DNA of 64,000 nucleotides from Altererythrobacter sp. Lineage in GTDB: Bacteria > Pseudomonadota > Alphaproteobacteria > Sphingomonadales > Sphingomonadaceae. Made by a program: the position numbers and the translations under genes. This document shows positions 16,744 through 25,529 of this stretch, in pieces. Position 1 is the first letter of the stretch. Every line of letters starts with the position of its first letter. Location: NCBI GenBank assembly GCA_016793865.1, contig JAEULJ010000007.1:372001-436000 (forward strand). Direction: 5' to 3'. Below the pieces are notes generated by a model, which worked only from the letters and a program-made list of their open reading frames with translations, was not told the origin of the DNA and searched no databases.

Positions 16744-18303
16744 ATGCCGCCCCGCCGTATATTGTCGCTGTGGCTGCCCGCGCTGGCGATGGACCGGCAC
16801 CGGCTGCTCCACGGCCCCGAGGAGGCGGACCGTCCGCTGGTCCTGATCGCAGACACCGCGCATGGGCCGCGGATCGAGGCGGTGGGAGGACCGGCCTCGG
16901 AGGCGGGGGCGCGGACCGGGATGATGCTGGCCGATGCGCGTGCTCTTTGCCCCGCCATCGCCACCGCGCCGTGCGATCCGGCGGGCGACCGCGCCTTCCT
17001 TGAGAAACTCGCGGTCTGGGCGGCGCGCTGGGGCCCTTGGGCGGCAATCGACCCGCCGGATGGCTTGCTGGTCGATGTCACCGCGGTAGCCCATCTGTTC
17101 GGCGGGGAGGCGGCACTCGTCACCGACGCTCACGAAGCGTTTGAGCGGCACGGCCTGGCCGTGCGGGCCGCCATCGCCCCCACCGCCGGCGCGGCATGGG
17201 CACTGGCGCATCACGGGCCGCCAGGCAGCATTCTCGGCCCTGAAGATGCCTGCGGAGACGGCCCGCTGGCCGGCCTTCCCGTGGCCGCGCTGCGGCTGGA
17301 GGGCGAAGTGCTGACGGTGCTGCGCCGACTGGGGATCAGGCGGATAGGCCAGCTTTCGCGGGTCGAGAGCGGCCCGGGCGGGCGCGATGCGATCCAGCGC
17401 CGCTTCCGCAACCGCCGCTCCCCCGCCGTCAATCCACTGCTTCGGCTCGACCAGATCCTCGGCCACGCCCCGGAACCTCTCGTGCCGGTGGTGCCGGTCA
17501 TGCCGCCGCTGGTGCAACGCCGGCTGGTGGAGCCGATCCGGCACCGCGCGCTGCTCGACCGAGTGCTCGGAGATCTCGCGGAGGAAATGGCCCGCGAGCT
17601 GGAGAGCCGGGCCGAGGGTGCCCGACGGCTCGAGCTGGGGCTGTGGCGGGTTGACGGCGAGGTGACGGCAAGATCGCTCGAAATGGCGGCTGCCACCCGC
17701 GACAGCGCGCATATCCACCGGCTGTTCGGCGGCAAACTCGACGATGTGGACGCCGGTTTCGGCATCGAGATAGTGCGGTTGCGCGCCAACTGGGTCGAGC
17801 CGGTGGCACGGGTGCAGGGCGATCTGGAGGCTGGCGCGGAACGGTGCGGCACCAGCCTTTCCGCCTGCATCGACCGGCTGGCGGTGCGGCTGGGCGAGGG
17901 AGCGGTGAGCCGCCCCGTCGCCTTCGCCAGCCATCTCCCTGAACGCGCGCAGCGTTGGCAGACGCCGTTATCACCCGAGCCTGTCTCGCAGGGCGAGCTG
18001 GCTTTCCACGCCAGGCCCTTGAAGCTGCTCGACAGGCCGGAAGCGATCACGGTCCTTTATGCCACCCCCGACGGCTACCCCCAGCGCTTCCGCTGGCGCG
18101 GCAAGGTGCATGATGTGGCACGAGTCGAGGGGCCGGAGCGGATCGCCCCGGAATGGTGGCGCGAGAAAGGCGGCACGAGGCTGCGCGACTACTACAGGAT
18201 CGAGGACCAGGTAGGCCGGCGTTACTGGATATATCGCGCCGGCCTCGTCACCGATGGGCGCGGCGGCCTTCCCGGCTGGTTCCTCCAGGGCCTGTTCGCA
18301 TAA
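16744..18303 (+). CDS. imuB: ImuB, catalytically inactive Y-family polymerase homologue
   Basis: Scaffold subunit of the SOS mutasome that bridges ImuA, DnaE2 and the beta clamp. The 519-residue protein starts with RRILSLWLPALAMDRHR in place of the acidic DxDxFFA strand of active Y-family polymerases. The palm segment PPDGLLVDVTAVAHLFGGE (about residues 105-125) lacks the SxDE acidic pair, so it should not polymerise DNA. A helix-hairpin-helix-like region (RRLGIRRIGQLSRV) follows near residue 195. The C-terminus ends in WFLQGLFA, close to the conserved end of ImuB proteins. It is co-transcribed with imuA. I did not find an unambiguous QLxLF clamp motif. Confidence 0.93.
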   Translation: MPPRRILSLWLPALAMDRHRLLHGPEEADRPLVLIADTAHGPRIEAVGGPASEAGARTGMMLADARALCPAIATAPCDPAGDRAFLEKLAVWAARWGPWAAIDPPDGLLVDVTAVAHLFGGEAALVTDAHEAFERHGLAVRAAIAPTAGAAWALAHHGPPGSILGPEDACGDGPLAGLPVAALRLEGEVLTVLRRLGIRRIGQLSRVESGPGGRDAIQRRFRNRRSPAVNPLLRLDQILGHAPEPLVPVVPVMPPLVQRRLVEPIRHRALLDRVLGDLAEEMARELESRAEGARRLELGLWRVDGEVTARSLEMAAATRDSAHIHRLFGGKLDDVDAGFGIEIVRLRANWVEPVARVQGDLEAGAERCGTSLSACIDRLAVRLGEGAVSRPVAFASHLPERAQRWQTPLSPEPVSQGELAFHARPLKLLDRPEAITVLYATPDGYPQRFRWRGKVHDVARVEGPERIAPEWWREKGGTRLRDYYRIEDQVGRRYWIYRAGLVTDGRGGLPGWFLQGLFA

Positions 18304-18314
18304 CGCCCGGACGT

Positions 18315-19142
18315 TCAGTTCGCGGCGAAGAACTCCACCAGATCGGCGGACAGCCGCTTGGTCTGCGTGGCGAAGATGCCATGCGCCTCGCCATCATATT
18401 CGATGAGCCGTGCGCCCGACACCTCTCGCGCCACCACGCGCGCGGTGGCGTCGATCGGCACCGTCTTGTCGGCGGTACCGTGAATCACCAGCGTCGGCAG
18501 TTTGAAATGCGCGAGGTCGGGACGGAAATCGGTGGTGGCGAAGGCGTTGGCCGCGCCCAGGATGGCCCATTTCGCCGCCATCATCGCGGTGGCCCAGGCC
18601 CAGTCCTTCTCCTCCTGGGAAACCGCGGCGGTCACCCAGCCATCGCCGTAGAAGTCCTTGAAGAAGGCGGTGAAGAACTGGCGGTGATCCTTCTCCATTC
18701 CTGCCGTCATCTGGTCGAAGATGGATTGCGGCACGCCATCGGGATTGTCGTCGGTCTTGAGCATATAGGGCACGACCGAACCGATCAGCGCCACCGCCGA
18801 AACGCCCTTGCCGCCGTGGCGGGAAAGATAGCGGGCGATCTCGCCACCACCCATCGAGAAGCCGGCAAGGCCGATCCCGGATTCCAGGCCAAGCTCGGCG
18901 ATCAGATCGGCCAGATCGTCCGAGAACGTATCGTAGTCATAGCCGCCGGGTGCATGATCGGAACGCCCGAAACCGCGCCGGTCATAGGCAATGGCGCGCA
19001 TCCCGGCATCCTTCAGCGCGATCATCACCGGATCCCAGCTATCGGCCGACAGCGGCCAACCGTGAATGAGGATTACGGGGCGGCCCTGGCCGAGTTCCTT
19101 GTAACGAATCTTCGTGCCGTCGCGGGTCTCGAAATAGGCCAT
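18315..19142 (-). CDS. Alpha/beta hydrolase, non-heme chloroperoxidase-like
   Basis: A 275-residue cytosolic hydrolase. The catalytic triad is visible as the nucleophile elbow GFSMGG (Ser), GTADKTVP (Asp) and GEAHGIF (His). The oxyanion motif HGWP and the cap region are as in bacterial non-heme haloperoxidases and arylesterases. The ATG at 19142 has AGGAG five bases upstream and is preferred over the ATG at 19163. It sits on the opposite strand between the two SOS operons, convergent with imuB (11 bases apart) and divergent from the radical SAM gene (115 bases). Nothing in the sequence shows a DNA-repair role, and the substrate is unknown. Confidence 0.9.
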   Translation of the reverse strand: MAYFETRDGTKIRYKELGQGRPVILIHGWPLSADSWDPVMIALKDAGMRAIAYDRRGFGRSDHAPGGYDYDTFSDDLADLIAELGLESGIGLAGFSMGGGEIARYLSRHGGKGVSAVALIGSVVPYMLKTDDNPDGVPQSIFDQMTAGMEKDHRQFFTAFFKDFYGDGWVTAAVSQEEKDWAWATAMMAAKWAILGAANAFATTDFRPDLAHFKLPTLVIHGTADKTVPIDATARVVAREVSGARLIEYDGEAHGIFATQTKRLSADLVEFFAAN

Positions 19143-19223
19143 GAATGCTCCTGTCGTTTTCATCCGTCGGTTTCGAAAACGGGGCCATGCACAGCCTGTT
19201 CCGCATTCATTGTGCCGGCGCCC

Positions 19224-19257
19224 TTGCAAAGCCTGATTTGGAACATATATAGAACAT
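19224..19257 (+). promoter_or_regulatory. Promoter of the rSAM-udgX-dnaE2 operon, probably leaderless
   Basis: TTGCAA (19224-19229), a 16-base spacer and TATATA (19246-19251) form a good sigma-70-type promoter. A start site seven bases downstream would be the A of the ATG at 19258. The -10 lies inside the LexA box. Confidence 0.6.
19241..19255. promoter_or_regulatory. LexA box upstream of the radical SAM gene
   Basis: GAAC-ATATATA-GAAC, an exact GTTC-N7-GTTC site on the opposite strand. It covers the predicted -10 and ends two bases before the start codon. Confidence 0.9.
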
Positions 19258-20502
19258 ATGGCGTCGCAAACCATTCTCCAAAAGCTCGAAATCCTGGCCG
19301 ATGCGGCAAAATACGATGCTTCCTGCGCCTCGTCCGGCACGGCGCCAAAGAATTCGCTGCGAGGAAAGGGCATCGGCTCGACCGAGGGGATGGGCATCTG
19401 CCATGCCTATGCGCCGGACGGCCGCTGCATCTCGCTGCTCAAGATACTGCTGACCAATCATTGCGTGTTCGACTGCCATTACTGCGTCAACCGCAAGAGC
19501 TCGAACACGCGCCGTGCGCGCTTCACGCCGCAGGAAGTGGCGGACCTGACGCTCGCCTTCTACCGGCGCAATTACATCGAAGGGCTGTTCCTCTCCTCGG
19601 GCATCGTGAAGAGTTCGAACCACACGATGGAGCAGATCGTGGAGGTCGCGCGCATCCTGCGCGAGGAGCACGACTTTCGTGGCTACATCCACTTGAAGAC
19701 CATTCCCGAGGCCGATCCCGAGCTTGTTCACCAGGCCGGGCTCTATGCAGACCGCGTTTCGATCAATGTCGAGCTGCCGACCGATGCCGGCCTCACTCGC
19801 CTGGCACCCGACAAGAGCGCGGCGCAGATCGAAGGCGCGATGCGCCATGTGAAGCGCGACATCGTCGAGGCGAAGGATGCGAAGAAGCGTTTCCGCCACG
19901 CTCCACGCTTCGCGCCCGCCGGACAATCGACGCAGATGATCGTGGGGGCGGACGCGGCCAGCGATGCCGATATCGTGGGCAAGGCGAGCCGGCTTTACGA
20001 TTCCTTCCGCCTGCGCCGGGTCTATTACAGCGCCTTCAGCCCCATCCCCGATGCCAGCGCGGTGCTGCCGCTGAAGCGCCCGCCGCTGATCCGCGAACAC
20101 CGGCTCTACCAGTCGGACTGGCTGATGCGCTTCTACGGCTATCAGCCGGGCGAGGTGATGCAGGCCACCGGGGACGATGGGAACCTCCCGCTCGACATAG
20201 ACCCGAAACTCGCCTGGGCGCTCAAGTTCCGCGATCGCTTCCCGGTCGATGTCAATCGCGCGGGGCGCGAGCAGCTGTTGCGCGTGCCGGGGCTGGGGGT
20301 GAAGGCGGTGAACCGAATTCTGGCGAGCCGCCGCCATCGCAGCTTGCGGCTCGAGGATGTCGGCCGGCTGACCGTCTCGCTCGCCAAGGTGCGGCCCTTC
20401 ATCTGCGCCGCGGACTGGCGCCCGCTCACCCTCACCGACCGCGCCGATCTGCGCGCGCTGCTGGCGCCAAGGGCCGAACAGTTCGAACTGTTCGCGGCAT
20501 GA
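19258..20502 (+). CDS. Putative DNA modification/repair radical SAM protein (UdgX-linked)
   Basis: Radical SAM enzyme of the family that almost always neighbours UdgX; its reaction is not known to me. The 414-residue protein opens with LQKLEILADAAKYDASCASS, typical of the family. The cluster motif is HCVFDCHYC, with Cys69, Cys73 and Cys76 in a CxxxCxxC array. A TIM-barrel-like domain follows to about residue 300. Near residue 340 a helix-hairpin-helix segment, LLRVPGLGVKAVNRIL, suggests DNA binding. The last residues, EQFELFAA, resemble the beta-clamp binding motif QLxLF. It is the first gene of a LexA-controlled operon; its stop overlaps the udgX start (ATGA). Confidence 0.92.
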   Translation: MASQTILQKLEILADAAKYDASCASSGTAPKNSLRGKGIGSTEGMGICHAYAPDGRCISLLKILLTNHCVFDCHYCVNRKSSNTRRARFTPQEVADLTLAFYRRNYIEGLFLSSGIVKSSNHTMEQIVEVARILREEHDFRGYIHLKTIPEADPELVHQAGLYADRVSINVELPTDAGLTRLAPDKSAAQIEGAMRHVKRDIVEAKDAKKRFRHAPRFAPAGQSTQMIVGADAASDADIVGKASRLYDSFRLRRVYYSAFSPIPDASAVLPLKRPPLIREHRLYQSDWLMRFYGYQPGEVMQATGDDGNLPLDIDPKLAWALKFRDRFPVDVNRAGREQLLRVPGLGVKAVNRILASRRHRSLRLEDVGRLTVSLAKVRPFICAADWRPLTLTDRADLRALLAPRAEQFELFAA

Positions 20503-21932
20503 GCGCGCTCCGCAATCCCGTGCACGAGACGCGCTATGTCGTGAATATGCCGGAAGCGGGCGATTTCGACTTCTGGCGCGAGCAGGCGCGCGGGCTGGTG
20601 CAAGCCGGTGTACCGCCCGAGCGCGTAGCCTGGGCCGAGCCGGGCGGCGATGGCGATCTGTTCGCGCGGGGCGAAGGCGCGCCCGCGCCGCTATCCGCCG
20701 CACCGCCTGTGCGGGCGAACAAGCGCTTCGTGGCGCTGGCGAAGAACGCGATCCTCCATTCCGATCCCGAACGGTTCGCGCTGCTCTACCGCCTGCTGTG
20801 GCGGCTCCAGCGCAGTCCGCGGATCATGGAGGACAAGGCCGATCCCGAAATCCGGCGGATCGAAGAACTGGACAAGAATGTCCGCCGCGACAGCCACAAG
20901 ATGCACGCCTTCGTGCGTTTCCGCCTGGTCGAGGACGATGGGGAAGGGGGCGAGCATTATGTCGCCTGGTTCGAGCCGGAGCATCATATCCTGCGCGCCA
21001 ATGCCGGCTTCTTCGTGCGCCGCTTCGCCAACATGAAATGGGCGATCCTGACACCTGCCGGCTCACTGCACTGGGATGGCGAGGTGTTGAGCGAAGGCCC
21101 GCCGGCCCAGCGCTCCGACGCGCCGGGCGGCGATCCGATGGAGGATCTGTGGCGCGGCTATTATGCGTCGATCTTCAATCCCGCACGGTTGAAGATCGGT
21201 GCGATGCTGAAGGAGATGCCTAAGAAGTACTGGAAGAATATGCCCGAGACCGTGCTTATTCCCGGACTGGTCGCGGGCGCGCAAAGGCGGGAAAGCGATA
21301 TGGTCGCCGCCGGCACGCTGGAGATGGGCGAGCGGCCCGAGACGCTAGCCGCGATCGGCGCGGCGATCCACGCCTGCCGCCAGTGCCCCATCGGGCTGCT
21401 TGGCAACCATGCGGTCATGGGGGAAGGGCCGCAGGATGCTGTCCTGATGATTGTCGGAGAACAGCCCGGCGATCAGGAAGACCTCGCCGGAAGACCGTTT
21501 GTGGGGCCCGCTGGTCAATTGCTCGACCGTCATCTCGAACGCGCGGGTATCGACCGGGGCACGGCCTATGTCACCAACGCCGTCAAGCATTTCAAATATA
21601 CGCTCAGGGGCAAGCGCCGCCTGCACCAGTCGCCCACCGCGAAGGAGATCGACATCTGCCGCTGGTGGGTGGAGAGCGAGCGGGCGCTGGTCCAGCCAAA
21701 GCTGGTGCTGGCGATGGGCGCCAGCGCGGCGCGGGTCATGCTCGGCAAGACGGTCAGCATTTCCAGGGCGCGCGGGGTGCCGATCGCGCTGGAGGATGGC
21801 AGCGAGCTGTGGGTCACCGCGCATCCCTCCTATCTGTTGCGCCTTGAAGGAGCCGCGCGGGAAGAGCAGGCGCGCCTGTTCGACGCCGATCTCGACGCAG
21901 TGAAGGCGCGGCTCGAGGAATTGAGCGCGTGA
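20499..21932 (+). CDS. udgX: UdgX-type uracil-DNA binding protein fused to a DUF4130 domain
   Basis: Two-domain protein of 477 residues. The N-terminal half (about 1-250) is a DUF4130 domain (NPVHETRYVVNMPEAGDFD, then the FVALAKNAILHSDPERFALL region). The C-terminal half is a family-4-like uracil-DNA glycosylase fold with an Fe-S type Cys pair (CRQCPIG), motif GEQPGDQED from Gly320, KHFKY, and the closing motif HPSYLLR. The loop KRRLHQSP carries His376, the position that in studied UdgX proteins forms a covalent bond with the DNA sugar after uracil removal. It overlaps the radical SAM gene by four bases and ends one base before dnaE2. SOS control comes through the LexA box at 19241. Confidence 0.94.
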   Translation: MSALRNPVHETRYVVNMPEAGDFDFWREQARGLVQAGVPPERVAWAEPGGDGDLFARGEGAPAPLSAAPPVRANKRFVALAKNAILHSDPERFALLYRLLWRLQRSPRIMEDKADPEIRRIEELDKNVRRDSHKMHAFVRFRLVEDDGEGGEHYVAWFEPEHHILRANAGFFVRRFANMKWAILTPAGSLHWDGEVLSEGPPAQRSDAPGGDPMEDLWRGYYASIFNPARLKIGAMLKEMPKKYWKNMPETVLIPGLVAGAQRRESDMVAAGTLEMGERPETLAAIGAAIHACRQCPIGLLGNHAVMGEGPQDAVLMIVGEQPGDQEDLAGRPFVGPAGQLLDRHLERAGIDRGTAYVTNAVKHFKYTLRGKRRLHQSPTAKEIDICRWWVESERALVQPKLVLAMGASAARVMLGKTVSISRARGVPIALEDGSELWVTAHPSYLLRLEGAAREEQARLFDADLDAVKARLEELSA

Positions 21933-21933
21933 C

Positions 21934-24900
21934 GTGCCAGAGAACGATCTCCAGATCCCTCGCCGCACGATCGAGATCGACCCCGGCACGATAGCGCCGC
22001 CGCCGCGGGCACCCTTCGTCGAGCTGGGGCTCGTCAGCTGTTTCTCGTTCCTGCGCGGCGCCTCGCTACCCACCGATCTGGTGAGGCGAGCCTGGGAACT
22101 CGGCTACGATGCCCTCGGCATTGCCGACGCCAATTCGATGGCCGGTGTGGTGCGCGTGCATACCGAGGCGAAGAAGGTCAGGATGAAGCCGGTGATCGGC
22201 TGCCGGATCGAGACGGTGGAGGGGCTCGTATTCCTCGCCTATCCTCGCGACCGGGCCGCCTATGGCCGGCTGTGCCGTTTGATCAGCGCGGGTCGGATGG
22301 CGACGCTGGAGGGTGAATGGCAGGCCAAGGGAGCCTGCGACATCAGCCTGTCGATGCTGGCGGGCCATGCCGCAGATGTTCAGTTGATCCTGATGCCACC
22401 CCCCGATCTCGATCGGCGCTTCACCATCGGGATCGCAAGCAACATCATCCCATTGCGCCGCCTGGACGGCGAAACCGGGGATGATGGCATGGTGGCGTTC
22501 GACGGGGCATTTGCCGAGCTTCTTCCCCATCTCGCTTCGCAGCTCCCCACCCTCCGCCATCTCGCCGCGAGTTTTGTTTATGTGGGCGACGACATAGCGC
22601 GGATCGAGCGGCTCGATGCACTGGCCAAGGCGAACGGGCTCGCGCTGCTTGCCACCAACGATGTACACTATCACGCGCCCGAGCGGAGACCCTTGCAGGA
22701 CGTGATGACCGCGATCCGCCACAGGACCACCGTCGCCAGGGCCGGCTATCTGCTCGCCGCCAATGCCGAGCGGCATCTCAAATCGCCTGCGGCAATGGTC
22801 GCGCTGTTCGCCCGCTGGCCCCACGCGATCGCGGCGGCGCGGGCGGTGGCGGATGACTGCCGCTTCAACCTCGACGAGCTGAAATACGAATATCCGCAGG
22901 AAAGCTATCCGGGCGGGATGAGCCCTCACCAATGGCTGGAACAGCAGGTTCGTGAAGGAGCGGAATGGCGTTATCCCAATGGGTTGCCGGAGAAAGTCGA
23001 GAAGTCACTCGAATATGAGCTGGGCGTGATCGAGCAACTCGGCCTCGCGCGCTATTTCCTCACCATCCAGAGCATCGTCGATTTCGCGCGCAGCCGCGAG
23101 CCGCCGATCCTGTGCCAGGGGCGCGGCAGCGCGGCCAATTCCACGGTCTGCTTCTGCCTCGGCATCACATCGGTCGATCCGGCCCATAACGAGCTGCTGT
23201 TCGACCGCTTCATCTCCACGAAGCGCGGGGCCGAGCCGCCCGACATCGATGTCGATTTCGAGCACGAGCGACGCGAGGAGGTGATCCAGCACATCTACGC
23301 CAGGTATGGCCGCGAGCGGGCGGGGCTGTGCGCCACGGTGATCCATTATCGCCCGCGCATGGCCATCCGCGAAGTGGGCAAGGCGATGGGGCTGACCGAG
23401 GATGTCACCGCCGCGCTCGCGCGTACGGTCTGGGGCGGCCACGGCCGCGCGATCGATCCCGAACATGCCCGCAAGGAGACCGGGCTCGACCTTGCCGATC
23501 CGTACCTCAAGCGGGTGATGAAGCTGACCGAGCAGATGATCGACATGCCCCGGCACCTCAGTCAGCATGTCGGCGGCTTCATCCTGACCGACGGGCGGCT
23601 GACCGAGACGGTGCCGATCGGCAATGGCGCCATGCCGGAGCGCAGCTTCATCGAGTGGGACAAGGACGATATCGACGATCTCGGCATCCTCAAGGTCGAT
23701 GTGCTGGCGCTCGGAATGCTCACCTGCATCCGCAAGGCGTTCAGGCTGGTCGCGGACCATCATGGGAAGAGCTACGGTCTCGCCACTGTCCCGGCCGAGG
23801 AGCCGGCGGTTTACGATATGCTGTGCGAAGGGGATTCGCTCGGCGTGTTCCAGGTCGAGAGCCGCGCGCAGATGAACATGCTGCCGCGCCTCAAACCCCG
23901 CAAGATGTACGACCTGACGGTGCAGGTGGCGATCGTGCGACCCGGCCCGATCCAGGGCGACATGCTCCATCCCTATCTCAAGCAACGGCGCCTGGCGCGC
24001 GAGGGCAAGCCGATCCAGCAGATGCCCAGCCCATCGCCCGAACACGGCCTGCCTGACGAACTCTCTGCGATCCTGGGCCGCACCTATGGCGTGCCGATCT
24101 TCCAAGAACAGGCGATGAAGATCGCCATCGACGCGGCGGAGTTTTCATCGGAGGAAGCCAACCAGTTGAGGAAGGCGATGGCCACTTTCCGCTCGCGCGG
24201 GATGATGGATCTGCACCAGGAAAACATGGTCAGCCGCATGATCGCGCGTGGCTATGATCCGGAGTTCGCGAACCGCTGCTTCAACCAGATCAAGGGCTTC
24301 GGGGAATATGGCTTCCCCGAAAGCCATGCCGCCAGCTTCGCGCTGCTCGTCTATGTCTCGAGCTGGCTCAAGTGCCATTACCCCGCCAGCTTCGCCGCAG
24401 CGTTGCTCAATTCGCAGCCTATGGGATTTTACGCGCCCGCGCAGATCGTACGCGATGCCGAGGAGCACGGCGTGGTGGTGCTACCGGTGGATGTGAACCA
24501 TTCGGACTGGGATTGCACGCTGGAGCAGGTGGACGAGGCAATGATCGCACGCCCGCGCTTCCGGGGCTCGCGTGACCGTTGGCGCGCGGACAAGGGCTGG
24601 GCGCTGCGGCTGGGCCTGCGGCAAGTGGATGGCCTGCCGGAGGCGGTGGCCGCCAGGCTGGTGCATTCCAGGAGCGAGCATGGCCCCTTTGCAGATGTCA
24701 TGGAACTGCGCGATCGCGCCGGGCTGCCGGCGCACCAGATCGAACGGCTCGCCTCGGCGGATTGCTTCGGCTCGCTCCACCTCAAGCGGCGGCGGGCGCT
24801 GTGGGATGCGCGTACGCTGCTCTCGGTGCCCGAACTGCCGCTGTTCGCGGTGGCGCGCGAACGCGAGGAGGGGGCGGAACGTGCCGCCATAGACCTGCCC

Positions 24901-25527
24901 GCCATGCCCCTGTCGGAAGAGGTCATCGCCGATTACCAGACACAGCGGCTGAGCCTTAAGGCGCACCCGATGAGCTTCCTGCGCGCAGGACTGGCCGAGC
25001 GCGGTTTCATTCCCGCCGAGGAACTGCGGGCCCGCAGGTTCCGCTCCGCCGTCCAGGTCGCGGGGGTGGTGTTGATCCGCCAGAGACCGGGCAGCGCCAA
25101 GGGCGTATGCTTCATCACGATCGAGGACGAGACCGGCATCGTAAACCTGGTGGTCTGGCCTGACATGATGGAGAGATACCGCAAGGTCATCATGGGATCG
25201 CGGCTGATGGAGGTGCACGGGCGGGTGGAATATGACGACGAGGTGATCCATGTGATCGCCACCCATCTCGCCGATGCCACCCATGCGCTGCATCGCTTGT
25301 CGGAAGACCTGATGCCTGCCACCATCGCCCGCGCCGATCATTGCAACAACCCGCTGCCGAGCCGCTGGGGGCCGCATGGGGTGTTGCTGAAAGGGGAGGA
25401 GGATTCCTCTCCGCCGCGCCTCTCGGACTGGACGCCGCCGCCACCCGGCAACCGCGATTGCGGCTATCCCGCCAGGGGGCATCCACGCGACGTGCGGATC
25501 ATCCCGCCGAGCCGGGACTTCCACTAG
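21934..25527 (+). CDS. dnaE2: Error-prone DNA polymerase DnaE2 (ImuC)
   Basis: Alpha-type C-family polymerase that performs damage-tolerant, mutagenic synthesis with ImuA and ImuB. The GTG at 21934 follows the udgX stop by one base. The 1197-residue protein has an N-terminal PHP domain (LGLVSCFSFLRGAS, ALGIADANSMAG) and a palm with the catalytic pair PDIDVDF near residue 437. Other family segments include CQGRGSAANS, PESHAASFALLVYVSSWLK and a C-terminal OB fold (VAGVVLIRQRPGSAKGVCF). It ends in SRDFH, the usual DnaE2 terminus. Here it is separated from imuA-imuB by a hydrolase gene and placed instead behind the radical SAM and udgX genes. Confidence 0.96.
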   Translation: MPENDLQIPRRTIEIDPGTIAPPPRAPFVELGLVSCFSFLRGASLPTDLVRRAWELGYDALGIADANSMAGVVRVHTEAKKVRMKPVIGCRIETVEGLVFLAYPRDRAAYGRLCRLISAGRMATLEGEWQAKGACDISLSMLAGHAADVQLILMPPPDLDRRFTIGIASNIIPLRRLDGETGDDGMVAFDGAFAELLPHLASQLPTLRHLAASFVYVGDDIARIERLDALAKANGLALLATNDVHYHAPERRPLQDVMTAIRHRTTVARAGYLLAANAERHLKSPAAMVALFARWPHAIAAARAVADDCRFNLDELKYEYPQESYPGGMSPHQWLEQQVREGAEWRYPNGLPEKVEKSLEYELGVIEQLGLARYFLTIQSIVDFARSREPPILCQGRGSAANSTVCFCLGITSVDPAHNELLFDRFISTKRGAEPPDIDVDFEHERREEVIQHIYARYGRERAGLCATVIHYRPRMAIREVGKAMGLTEDVTAALARTVWGGHGRAIDPEHARKETGLDLADPYLKRVMKLTEQMIDMPRHLSQHVGGFILTDGRLTETVPIGNGAMPERSFIEWDKDDIDDLGILKVDVLALGMLTCIRKAFRLVADHHGKSYGLATVPAEEPAVYDMLCEGDSLGVFQVESRAQMNMLPRLKPRKMYDLTVQVAIVRPGPIQGDMLHPYLKQRRLAREGKPIQQMPSPSPEHGLPDELSAILGRTYGVPIFQEQAMKIAIDAAEFSSEEANQLRKAMATFRSRGMMDLHQENMVSRMIARGYDPEFANRCFNQIKGFGEYGFPESHAASFALLVYVSSWLKCHYPASFAAALLNSQPMGFYAPAQIVRDAEEHGVVVLPVDVNHSDWDCTLEQVDEAMIARPRFRGSRDRWRADKGWALRLGLRQVDGLPEAVAARLVHSRSEHGPFADVMELRDRAGLPAHQIERLASADCFGSLHLKRRRALWDARTLLSVPELPLFAVAREREEGAERAAIDLPAMPLSEEVIADYQTQRLSLKAHPMSFLRAGLAERGFIPAEELRARRFRSAVQVAGVVLIRQRPGSAKGVCFITIEDETGIVNLVVWPDMMERYRKVIMGSRLMEVHGRVEYDDEVIHVIATHLADATHALHRLSEDLMPATIARADHCNNPLPSRWGPHGVLLKGEEDSSPPRLSDWTPPPPGNRDCGYPARGHPRDVRIIPPSRDFH

Positions 25528-25529
25528 CC

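Noticed and set aside
16744..18303. Active Y-family polymerase (DinB)
   Set aside because: The acidic active-site residues are missing and the gene follows imuA, so ImuB is the right call.
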